Of a DNA stretch of 8,121 bases, positions 1 to 6,871 are shown piece after piece. Position 1 is the stretch's first letter; every line of letters begins with the position of its first letter. The position numbers and the translations under genes were made by a program. The stretch is from an uncultured Collinsella sp. GTDB taxonomy: Bacteria > Actinomycetota > Coriobacteriia > Coriobacteriales > Coriobacteriaceae. Location: contig URWC01000081.1 in NCBI GenBank assembly GCA_900551555.1, forward strand, positions 1 to 8,121, in the 5' to 3' direction. The notes below the pieces were generated by a model. It searched no databases and had not been told where the DNA came from. It saw only the letters and a program-made list of their open reading frames with translations.

Positions 1-46
1 ACCATGTGGCCGGCGGGGCGCCCTTATCTGTTTTGTGGTTCGCGTG

Positions 47-856
47 CTAGCGGGCCTGCTTGACCTTGGCTGCCGCCTCGACAAACGACTTCCAGAGGTT
101 AAAGTCGGTTTCGAGCGTCTGCCAGGTGTATTCGGGATGCCATTGCACGCCCAGGCAGAAGGGTTGGCCTTCGACTTCGATGCACTCGGGCACGCCATCG
201 GTTGCCTTGGCGACCAAGCGCGTGCTTTTACCCAGACGATCGATGCAGCAGTGGTGTGCGGAGTTGGTCTGGATAAGCCTGTGCCCGCCAAGCGCGCGCT
301 CCAGCAACGAGCCCGGCACGACCTCGACGGGATGCACGGGGTCGTTGAGCACGTGGGTATGGCGCCACTGCGTGCGGCCCTCGCGCGCGCCCAGGCTTGG
401 CACGTCCATGCACAGGGTGCCGCCGGTGGCGACATTGAGCAACTGCGTGCCGCGGCAGGTGGTAAAGAGCGGCTTTTTGGCGCGGAGCACCTCGCCGACC
501 AGCTTAAACTCAAAGCTATCGCGGATCTTGCAGCAGAGGGTGGGGTCGTAGGGTCGATCATCGCCCCAACGTTTGGGATTGACATCGGGGCCGCCGGGAA
601 TGGCGATGCCGTCGGCGATATCGACGTAATGACGGATGACCTCAATGTCCTCGGTGATGGACATCTGCAGCGGCAGGCCGCCGGCGGCAAGGATGGCATC
701 GACAAAGACGCTCGCAATCTCCTCGTTGGGGGAGAGCGTCTCGCTCAAATAGGGTTTCGCTTCTTCCCAGCGTGGTGCGACCAGGATGAGCGGACGGTCG
801 GCGGGATCGACGTCGACGTGCGGAGTGTAGGACGATGAGGTGCGGGTTCCGATCAT
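47..856 (-). CDS. Class I glutamine amidotransferase, peptidase C26 family (gamma-glutamyl-GABA hydrolase-like)
   Basis: A cytoplasmic hydrolase of the PuuD/peptidase C26 family, whose members cleave the gamma-glutamyl bond of compounds such as gamma-glutamyl-GABA. The 269 residues match the usual family length. Visible motifs in order: an N-terminal strand RPLILVAPRW (21-30), the oxyanion-side loop PGGPDVNP (88-95), the nucleophile elbow TTCRGTQLLNV (132-142) with Cys134 as catalytic cysteine, and GVQWHPE (236-242) supplying His240 and Glu242. The full Cys-His-Glu triad is therefore present. There is no signal peptide. It lies 87 bp after the ATPase gene on the same strand with no convincing terminator between, so it is probably the last gene of the transporter operon. 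The start at 856 has only a weak ribosome site (GAAAG), so the N-terminus is less certain; conserved sequence begins near residue 21. The exact substrate cannot be told from sequence; a polyamine-pathway role is not supported by the neighbours. Confidence 0.88.
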   Translation of the reverse strand: MIGTRTSSSYTPHVDVDPADRPLILVAPRWEEAKPYLSETLSPNEEIASVFVDAILAAGGLPLQMSITEDIEVIRHYVDIADGIAIPGGPDVNPKRWGDDRPYDPTLCCKIRDSFEFKLVGEVLRAKKPLFTTCRGTQLLNVATGGTLCMDVPSLGAREGRTQWRHTHVLNDPVHPVEVVPGSLLERALGGHRLIQTNSAHHCCIDRLGKSTRLVAKATDGVPECIEVEGQPFCLGVQWHPEYTWQTLETDFNLWKSFVEAAAKVKQAR

Positions 857-943
857 GGGCGTAGCTTTCGAATCCGGGTGGACATGGCACAGGGGTGGCG
901 CGGAGCAAACGTTACTGATGAATTTGCCCGCGTGGCAATTGGG

Positions 944-1708
<765 letters not shown>

Positions 1709-1744
1709 GGTGCTCGGCTCCTTATGACTCGAAATGGTAAAGCG

Positions 1745-2578
1745 TTAGCGGATGATGGTCGCGCCGGTCTTGTGCGAAATGTAGACAGCGGCCTTGTTGA
1801 TCGCGACGTTGATGAGGATGTAGATGACCGCGATAACCAGGTAGACCGACACGAGGGCGTCGTAGTTGGTAATGAGCACACGGGCATTTTGCATGAGGTC
1901 GGGGTAGCTCACCACATAGGCGACGGTGGTGTCTTTGACTACGACCACAAGCTGTGAAATCAAGGACGGAATGATAAACCGAATAGCCTGCGGCAACACG
2001 ATTTTAAAGGTGATTTTAGCTTTGGAGAGACCGAGTGCCTGGGCGGCCTCGACCTGACCGCGCGGCACGGCGTTGACGCCGGCACGGAAGATCTCGGCAA
2101 GTACGCCAGCTGCGGCGAGCGCGACGGGAAGCGTGAGCATCCAAAACGACGGTAGCGCGATCTTGTACTGGGGCAGCACCAAAAAGAAGAAGTAGATGAA
2201 CAGCAGACTCGGCACACCGCGGAAGAAATCGGTGAGCACGCGGCAGACCAGCTGTAGCGGCTTGATGCCGCTGGTGCGGCCGAGCATAAGGGCTAAGCCC
2301 AGTACCAGCGCAATGACACCGGCAGTGAGTGCGACTTTAACGGTGCCCTCAAAGCCGGCAAGCAGGAACTTCCAGGTGGTGAGGTGCGTAAAGAAATACC
2401 AATAGTGAACCGAAAGCTGGCCGGTCACATAAAAGCGCTGCAGTACCAGGACGACGAGTGTGGCGACGGCAACAAGCGAGATGGCGGTGCCGATGCGAAT
2501 CTTGGTGCGCATCTTGGGGCCGGGAGCCTCGTAGAGCGCATCGCGCATGGTGAGCGCGGAGGTGGAGTGCTTGCTCAT
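1745..2578 (-). CDS. gluD: Glutamate-type amino acid ABC transporter permease (GluD-like)
   Basis: Inner-membrane permease of the polar amino acid (HisM/GlnP) family. At 277 residues it is longer than a minimal permease because of a cytoplasmic N-terminus of about 30 residues containing LYEAPGPK (15-22), which resembles the N-terminus of Corynebacterium GluD as I recall it. Hydrophobic segments are visible near 31-49, 79-100, 120-137, 145-165, 200-215 and 240-262. The EAA loop that contacts the ATPase is GQVEAAQALGLS (174-185) followed by KIVLPQA (192-198). The KDTTVAYVV segment (215-223) typical of this family is intact. The start codon overlaps the gluC stop in an ATGA arrangement (2575-2578), implying translational coupling; GAGG eight bases upstream is a modest ribosome site. 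It forms the membrane channel together with GluC. Confidence 0.93.
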   Translation of the reverse strand: MSKHSTSALTMRDALYEAPGPKMRTKIRIGTAISLVAVATLVVLVLQRFYVTGQLSVHYWYFFTHLTTWKFLLAGFEGTVKVALTAGVIALVLGLALMLGRTSGIKPLQLVCRVLTDFFRGVPSLLFIYFFFLVLPQYKIALPSFWMLTLPVALAAAGVLAEIFRAGVNAVPRGQVEAAQALGLSKAKITFKIVLPQAIRFIIPSLISQLVVVVKDTTVAYVVSYPDLMQNARVLITNYDALVSVYLVIAVIYILINVAINKAAVYISHKTGATIIR

Positions 2579-3234
2579 CGGAGGATCCTCACCTTCTTAT
2601 CGATGTAGTTGCCAATGTGGCTCACCACAAAGGCCGTGCCCAGGTAGCCGAGTGCCGAGATAAAGAACGCGGCGACGCCGCCGAGCGAGCGGGTATTGAT
2701 GTAGCTCACCACGCCGGTGAGCTCCTGCGGTTTAAGCGGCACCTGGCTGCCGAGCGCGGTGGTGAGCATGACGGCGATAAAGAGGTTGGTCATGGGCAGC
2801 ACGCTCGAGCGCAGCGCCTGCGGAATCACGATTTTGGCGAGGATACGGTTAAAGCTCATGCCCAGCGAGCGGGCGGCTTCCACCTGGCCGACGCCGACGG
2901 TGTTGATGCCGCTCATAAAGTTCTCGGAGCCAAAGGCCGAGCCCAAGAGGACCGTGGCGACGATAACGCAGGTGCGGTAGGGCAGGACGACCTTGAGCGG
3001 CGGCAGTGCGTAGACGACGATGATGAGCAGCGCGATGCCGGGGATGTTACGGAAGACCTGGACATACAGGTCGCCAAAGACGCGCAGCGGCTTGAGCGGC
3101 GACACGCGCATCACGGTGACGGCGATGGCCAGCACCATGGCGATGACAAACGACTCAAGCGTCATGCCCCAGGTTGCGAGCAGCGCGTCGATATAGTTCT
3201 GGCCATAGAGCGACCAGAGCTCGGAGAGACTCAT
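2575..3234 (-). CDS. gluC: Glutamate-type amino acid ABC transporter permease (GluC-like)
   Basis: The second membrane permease of the importer, 219 residues, normal for the GluC/HisQ class. Hydrophobic segments lie near 22-42, 65-80, 88-103, 145-162 and 186-205. The MRVSPLKPLR stretch (42-51) resembles Corynebacterium GluC, and the ATPase-contacting EAA loop reads GQVEAARSLGMS (116-127) then KIVIPQA (134-140). One departure from the family is visible: the conserved K-[ND]-[ST] triplet after the EAA helix (KDT in the neighbouring gluD) is replaced by MLT at 156-158, and the following segment GSQVPLKPQE is unusual. The start at 3234 has GGAGG five bases upstream. It is the first gene after the intercistronic hairpin, 138 bp downstream of gluB. 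Confidence 0.93.
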   Translation of the reverse strand: MSLSELWSLYGQNYIDALLATWGMTLESFVIAMVLAIAVTVMRVSPLKPLRVFGDLYVQVFRNIPGIALLIIVVYALPPLKVVLPYRTCVIVATVLLGSAFGSENFMSGINTVGVGQVEAARSLGMSFNRILAKIVIPQALRSSVLPMTNLFIAVMLTTALGSQVPLKPQELTGVVSYINTRSLGGVAAFFISALGYLGTAFVVSHIGNYIDKKVRILR

Positions 3235-3258
3235 GCGGACCTCCCGCCGATAAGGAAA

Positions 3259-3284
3259 GGGGCTCCCGTGTGTACGGAAGCCCC
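3259..3284 (-). terminator. Intercistronic hairpin between gluB and gluC (attenuating terminator)
   Basis: On the minus strand the arms GGGGCTTCCGT and ACGGGAGCCCC form an 11-bp stem (one G-U pair) with a four-base ACAC loop, followed by TTTCCTT. The U tract is short and interrupted, so leaky termination or 3' end protection of the gluB message is more likely than a full stop. Such hairpins after binding-protein genes are a known way to make more binding protein than permease. The stem is seen directly; the role is inferred. Confidence 0.75.
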
Positions 3285-3372
3285 GACAACTCAGTGAGGA
3301 AACAGTTTACCGCAATAAAGCGCATCATGCGTTTCCGTATGGTTTCGTTGCGGCCGTTACCAGGCTCGCTGC

Positions 3373-4368
3373 CTAGGCGCCGATCTCGGGCAGTTCGGGA
3401 ACATTGGTGTCGCCCGTACGGTCGCCGATGCAGATCTGCCACAGCTCGGTCCAGGTACCATCGTCCTCGATCTTCTTAAGGAAGTCGTTGACAAAGGCGA
3501 CGCCGTCGGAATCGAGCGGCAGGCCGATGCCATAGGGCTCCTTGCTGCCGAAGGGCTTGCCGGCGATTTTGTACTTACCGGGCTCGCGGACCAGGGCGCT
3601 CTGCTGCATGTTGTTATCGATGACGTAGGCGTCAACGCGGCCCTGCTGGAGTGCCTGGCGGGCCTCCTCGTCGGTCTTGAACTCCTGCTGGCTGGCCTTG
3701 GGAGCGAACTCCTCCAGGATGGCGGGGCCGTTGGAGCCGGACTGGACGGCGACGTTCTTGTCGGCCAGGTCGTCGACGCTCTTGATGTCGTCGTTATCGG
3801 CAAGCACCAGGATGGCCTGCTGCGTGTAGTAATAGGGACCGGCAAAGGAGACAAGCTTCTTGCGCTCGTCAGTGATGGTGTAGGTGGCAAAGACGGCGTC
3901 GACCTGGCCGTTCTGCAAGACGGACTCGCGCGTGTCCGAGGTCACCTGGGTGATCTCGACCTTGTTCTCGCCCAGGATGTAGTTGGACAGGAGCTGCGCG
4001 ATACCGGCATCGAAGCCACGGGTCTGACCGTCCTTCTCGTTGAGGAGGGAGAAGAGCGTGGAAGTCTGAACGCCACCGATCTTAAAGACGCCGGCGTCCT
4101 TGACGGCCGTGGCCCAGGTGCTGGCGGCGACGGCATCGTCATCGGCCTTGGGGCCGTTGTCGACGAGCTTGTCGAATGCCTTGGCGTCGAGCGTGGTGGA
4201 AGCCTCGGTATCCTCGGAGCTCTTGGAGGAACCGGCGGCGGAACCCTTGTCGGCCTCGGCGCTGGTGTCGGAGCAGCCGGCAAGACCAAGGCCGGCGACG
4301 GTTGCGAAGGTGGCGGCAACGAAGCCGCGGCGGTCGAGAACGACCTGCTGGGAGAGGTTCTTGCTCAT
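3373..4368 (-). CDS. gluB: Amino acid ABC transporter substrate-binding lipoprotein (GluB-like, solute-binding family 3)
   Basis: Extracellular ligand-capture component of the importer, 331 residues. The N-terminus shows a twin-arginine pattern DRRGFVA (12-18), a hydrophobic stretch and a lipobox LAGC ending at Cys32, so it is predicted to be exported by Tat and lipid-anchored on the outer face of the membrane. A low-complexity Ser/Ala/Glu linker (33-60) joins it to the type 3 periplasmic-binding fold, which begins near 95. Family landmarks are GFDAGIA (118-124), TYTITDERKKLVSFAGPYY (162-180), where Arg169 corresponds to the ligand carboxylate-binding arginine of GlnH-type proteins, and RVDAYVIDN (244-252), where Asp251 is the likely amine ligand. 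The start at 4368 is supported by AAGGTG seven bases upstream and a good promoter. First gene of the operon. Glutamate as ligand is inferred from gluACD resemblance; aspartate, glutamine or cystine cannot be excluded. Confidence 0.92.
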   Translation of the reverse strand: MSKNLSQQVVLDRRGFVAATFATVAGLGLAGCSDTSAEADKGSAAGSSKSSEDTEASTTLDAKAFDKLVDNGPKADDDAVAASTWATAVKDAGVFKIGGVQTSTLFSLLNEKDGQTRGFDAGIAQLLSNYILGENKVEITQVTSDTRESVLQNGQVDAVFATYTITDERKKLVSFAGPYYYTQQAILVLADNDDIKSVDDLADKNVAVQSGSNGPAILEEFAPKASQQEFKTDEEARQALQQGRVDAYVIDNNMQQSALVREPGKYKIAGKPFGSKEPYGIGLPLDSDGVAFVNDFLKKIEDDGTWTELWQICIGDRTGDTNVPELPEIGA

Positions 4369-4411
4369 GGTAGAACACCTTTCTCAATAAAATCCCTAGC
4401 GGTTGAGTAGA

Positions 4412-4441
4412 GTTATACCCTATCGCGCTCAAATGGGTCAA
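4412..4441 (-). promoter_or_regulatory. Sigma70-type promoter of the glu transporter operon
   Basis: On the minus strand TTGACC (4436-4441) and TATAAC (4412-4417) are separated by 18 bp, each matching five of six consensus bases. This places transcription start near 4405, about 35-40 nt before the gluB start codon at 4368. Just upstream, TTACC-N5-GGTAA (4465-4479) is a small inverted repeat that could be an operator, but this is weak. Confidence 0.7.
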
Positions 4442-4490
4442 CACGAAATAACTCAGAAACATACTTACCTTATGGGTAATTCTACCTACC

Positions 4491-4530
4491 AAAAAGGGAC
4501 AGGTTTATTTTGGCAGGTTTTATCTGGACA
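4491..4530. repeat. GGGACAGGTTT motif stretch, possible remnant of a transposase-associated repeat
   Basis: The run AAAAAGGGACAGGTTTATTT (4491-4510) continues into TTGGCAGGTTTTATCTGGAC, so CAGGTTT occurs twice 14 bp apart. From memory, GGGACAGGTTT-type sequences recur beside Y1/REP-associated tyrosine transposase genes in many bacteria; no such gene is in this window. The end of this stretch, ATCTGGAC (4522-4529), also occurs at 4682-4689 in the nearby array, exactly 160 bp away. The rest of 4530-4586 shows no recognisable feature. Confidence 0.3.
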
Positions 4531-4586
4531 AACGTCGGTTGTTGCTGCTGAGATAGTGCTTTTCGGACGGCCCGCCTCGCTGTTTT

Positions 4587-4804
4587 GTCTCAATCAGTAA
4601 CAGGTAGACGAGGAAATGGGTTCTAACTGTTGCAGATCGAGATTTTCTCTTCAGGGGAATTCGAATGTCTCGATCTGTAACATCTGGACGGACAAAAGGT
4701 CTCTATCTGTTACAGATTGAGACAAAGGTCAGGGACTAAGACGTCTTGTCTAGATCTGTAACAGTTAGACGGGAATTCGGGCCCTAGATGTTACAGATTG
4801 AGAT
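4587..4804. repeat. Array of six alternating inverted 24-bp elements in three ~80-bp units
   Basis: Six related elements with the core ATCTGTAACA, usually preceded by GTCTCA or a close variant and ending near TAGACG, alternate in orientation: 4587-4610 (+), 4621-4644 (-), 4667-4690 (+), 4700-4723 (-), 4748-4771 (+), 4781-4804 (-). They form three inverted pairs with 9-10 bp between the arms, and the pairs are separated by 22-24 bp, giving a repeating period of 80-81 bp. Each pair could fold into a long cruciform or RNA hairpin. The copy at 4699-4723 is in itself a nearly perfect palindrome centred on TGTTACA. The left part of the element is better conserved than the right. The array lies beyond the terminator of the DXS-like gene and about 145 bp upstream of the gluB -35 box, in a stretch without a credible ORF. 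It could be an interspersed mosaic repeat, a MITE-like element or a multi-site protein-binding region; the sequence alone does not decide. Confidence 0.9.
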
Positions 4805-4821
4805 AATCGCGTCGCGAAAAC

Positions 4822-4861
4822 AAAAACCTCCGCAGGGGGGTGCTTTCCTTGCGGAGGTTTT
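4822..4861 (-). terminator. Rho-independent terminator of the DXS-like gene
   Basis: On the minus strand the arms AAAACCTCCGCA and TGCGGAGGTTTT make a 12-bp stem (4850-4861 with 4823-4834) around a 15-base loop, followed by a T-rich tract (TTTTTGTTTT). The stem starts one base after the TAA stop codon (4863-4865). This is a strong intrinsic terminator and separates the DXS-like gene from the repeat array and the glu operon. Confidence 0.93.
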
Positions 4862-4862
4862 C

Positions 4863-6644
4863 TTACTCGTTGAGTAGTCTTGCGGCTTCGGCGGCCATGT
4901 TCTCGACCGTCATGCCGTTCTGCGCGAGCAGTTCGTTGGGGTCGTAGCGGTCGGGGAAGCCCTTGGCGATGCCGAAGGTGCGCGTGCGCACGGGCGTGCA
5001 GGCCAGGTAGCACGCCACGCGCTCGCCCCAGCCGCCGTCCAAGATGCCGTCCTCGAGGGTGACGACAACGCGATGCTCGGCGACAAGGCTGTCGAGGAAC
5101 TTGCGGTCGAGCTCGGCTGCAAAGCGAGGGTTGACGAGCGTGGCCTCGATACCGTACTCGGCGGCCAAGCGGTTTGCCACGCGCTCACCCAGCTCAAAGA
5201 AATCGCCAAGCGCGAGCACGGCAACGTCGCGGCCCTGACGCACCACGTTGTAGCGAACGGCGCTGTAGTCGGTGTCTTCGGCGGGCGCAAGGTCGGGGCG
5301 GCTTACCAGGCCGATGCCCGGTACGCGGATTGCCACGGGATGCTCGCGGTGGTCGAGCGACCAGCTCAGCATGGACAGATATTCCTCCATGCAGGCCGGC
5401 GCCAAGTAGTGCATGTTGGGAAGAGCCCCCAGCATGGAGATATCGAAGAACGAAAGGTGCGTCTCGGACGTGGTGCCAAAGATCGACGCGCCAAATACCA
5501 GGATGGTCGCCGGGGCGTCGTTGAGGCACAGGTCGTGCCACAGCTCGTCGTAGGCGCGCTGCAAAAACGTGCCGTACACACCAAAGACTGGCTTGGCGCC
5601 CGAGCGCGCAAGCGCGGTGGCAAAGGTCACGGCGTGCTCCTCGGCAATGCCCACATCGACGAACTGTTTGCCGGCGGCGGCGCGAAGCTCGGGTGTAAAG
5701 CCCATGATGTAGGGTGTGGCGGCCGTGATGCCCACGACCTGCGGATCGCGCTCGATGGCGGCGCTGAGCGCCTCGCCCGTAATGTCGGCGTAGGTGCGCG
5801 GCGCAGGCTCGCTCGGATGGCCCGGGCAGAGCTTGCGCCCGGTCGCCATGTCAAACGGACCCACGTGGTGCCAGCGCTCGGGGTCGTTTTGGGCTGGCTC
5901 AAAGCCCTTGCCCTTGGCGGTGGAGACGTGCAGCACGATGGGATGATCGATATTGCGCAGTTCCTGCAGCGCGTCGACTAGGGCCAACACGTCGTTGCCG
6001 GCGTCCAAATAACGGTAGTCGAGTCCCATCGCGCGGAAAACGTTGCGCTCACAGGTGCCGTTGCTGGCGCGCAGCTCGGCCAGATTGCGATAGAGGCCAC
6101 CGTGGTTCTCGGCGATGGACTGGTCGTTATCGTTGACGATGATGATCAGGTTGCTGTCGAGTTCGGCGGCATTGTTGAAGCCCTCAAACGCCAGGCCGCC
6201 CGAAAGCGAGCCGTCGCCAATGATGGTGATGACGTTGTACGCATCGCCCGCCAGGTCACGAGCGTGCGCTAGGCCGCAGCCCAGGCTCACCGACGTGGAG
6301 GTATGGCCCATGGCGAACAGGTCGTGCTCGGACTCGTCGGGATTGGCAAAGCCAGAGGCCTCGCCAAAGCGCTTCGGATCGATATAAGTGTACGCGCGCC
6401 CAGTCAGCGCCTTGTGGGCGTAGGTCTGGTGCGAAACGTCAAAGAGAATCTTGTCGATAGGGGAGTTAAACACGCGATGGAGCGCGACCGTAAGCTCAAC
6501 GACGCCCAGGTTGGGGGCAACGTGCCCGCCGACGGCGGCGGAGCTTTCGAGGATGGCGTGGCGAATCTCGTCGCAGAGCTGCGGGAGCTCGGCACGATTA
6601 AGAGCCTTGACGTCCTCGGGCGTTGTCGTTTGCGTAAGCAGCAT
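4863..6644 (-). CDS. 1-deoxy-D-xylulose-5-phosphate synthase (DXS) family enzyme, short divergent form
   Basis: A thiamine-diphosphate enzyme of the DXS family; canonical DXS condenses pyruvate and glyceraldehyde 3-phosphate at the head of the MEP isoprenoid pathway. The 593 residues are slightly short against about 620. Seen: GHVAPNLGVVELTVALH (40-56, His41), SHQTYAHK (71-78, His72), GHTSTS (113-118), thiamine-binding GDGSLSGG (143-150) through NDN (171-173), WHHVGPFD (258-265), GIAEEHAVTF (332-341) with catalytic Glu335, and YGTFLQRAYD (357-366) with Tyr357 and Arg363. By ungapped alignment from memory to E. coli DXS, Arg420, Asp427 and Arg478 are replaced by Gly385, Thr392 and Gly443, while His431 is kept (His396). 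These positions contact glyceraldehyde 3-phosphate, so the acceptor may differ. Automatic annotation would probably call it dxs. The ATG at 6644 has GGAG about 12 bases upstream, a rather long spacing. No isoprenoid gene is adjacent; it appears monocistronic. Confidence 0.88.
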   Translation of the reverse strand: MLLTQTTTPEDVKALNRAELPQLCDEIRHAILESSAAVGGHVAPNLGVVELTVALHRVFNSPIDKILFDVSHQTYAHKALTGRAYTYIDPKRFGEASGFANPDESEHDLFAMGHTSTSVSLGCGLAHARDLAGDAYNVITIIGDGSLSGGLAFEGFNNAAELDSNLIIIVNDNDQSIAENHGGLYRNLAELRASNGTCERNVFRAMGLDYRYLDAGNDVLALVDALQELRNIDHPIVLHVSTAKGKGFEPAQNDPERWHHVGPFDMATGRKLCPGHPSEPAPRTYADITGEALSAAIERDPQVVGITAATPYIMGFTPELRAAAGKQFVDVGIAEEHAVTFATALARSGAKPVFGVYGTFLQRAYDELWHDLCLNDAPATILVFGASIFGTTSETHLSFFDISMLGALPNMHYLAPACMEEYLSMLSWSLDHREHPVAIRVPGIGLVSRPDLAPAEDTDYSAVRYNVVRQGRDVAVLALGDFFELGERVANRLAAEYGIEATLVNPRFAAELDRKFLDSLVAEHRVVVTLEDGILDGGWGERVACYLACTPVRTRTFGIAKGFPDRYDPNELLAQNGMTVENMAAEAARLLNE

Positions 6645-6771
6645 CGTTGTGGGTTACTCCATGCGAATCGAGTGCCGGCGCTCCCTCGGCCGACACAATT
6701 GCACAAGACAGTCTCGCACATTTTGGCGTTTGATATGTGACGGCGGCGCGGTAATTCGCCAACTGGTGGGG

Positions 6772-6783
6772 CAAAACGTTTTG
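6772..6783. promoter_or_regulatory. Palindromic operator candidate in the divergent promoter region
   Basis: CAAAACGTTTTG is a perfect 12-bp palindrome, extendable to GG-N14-CC with one mismatched pair. The central CG flanked by A and T runs resembles operators of LacI/GalR-family regulators. It sits between the divergent DXS-like and HD genes, 12 bp downstream of the -10 of the tentative minus-strand promoter, where a bound repressor could block initiation. No regulator gene is visible in the window. The palindrome is seen; the function is inferred. Confidence 0.4.
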
Positions 6784-6795
6784 TCCGATGCCATA

Positions 6796-6823
6796 CTGAT
6801 AGATTCGATGATGATTTTTTCAA
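6796..6823 (-). promoter_or_regulatory. Tentative promoter of the DXS-like gene
   Basis: On the minus strand TTGAAA (6818-6823) and TATCAG (6796-6801) are spaced 16 bp, matching five and four of six consensus bases. It would give a leader of about 145 nt before the start at 6644, with no clear riboswitch or attenuator that I recognise. A plus-strand extended -10, TGATAGATT (6797-6805), overlaps it and could serve the HD gene, but has no good -35 box. Confidence 0.3.
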
Positions 6824-6871
6824 TACGTGCAGGCCGTGGCTTGCCGCCGTGAGCCGCTGGAAGGAGGCAGC

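Noticed and set aside
35..838. Long plus-strand ORF of 267 codons opposite the C26 hydrolase gene
   Set aside because: It mirrors the minus-strand coding frame in GC-rich DNA and has no recognisable domain, while the opposite strand carries an intact catalytic triad.
857..943. Terminator between gluA and the hydrolase (TTGCC-N5-GGCAA on the minus strand)
   Set aside because: The stem is only five base pairs and no T tract follows.
4403..4600. 65-codon plus-strand ORF in the intergenic region
   Set aside because: It has no convincing ribosome site, begins inside the gluB promoter and runs through repeat-derived DNA; it is best explained by the repeats.
4587..4804. CRISPR array
   Set aside because: The copies alternate in orientation, spacers are 9-10 and 22-24 bp rather than uniform 30-40 bp, and no cas genes are present.
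5073..5981. Plus-strand ORF of 302 codons inside the DXS-like gene
   Set aside because: Antisense shadow of a clearly conserved enzyme; composition is Gly/Arg/His-rich with no known motif.
6645..6771. Thiamine (TPP) riboswitch or other leader upstream of the DXS-like gene
   Set aside because: No TPP-riboswitch signature such as CUGAGA could be found; only short GC palindromes (GCCGGC, TCGGCCGA) expected at this base composition.
6827..6871. Upstream ATG giving a 200-residue HD protein
   Set aside because: It lacks a ribosome site, whereas AAGGAGG lies just before the ATG at 6872.
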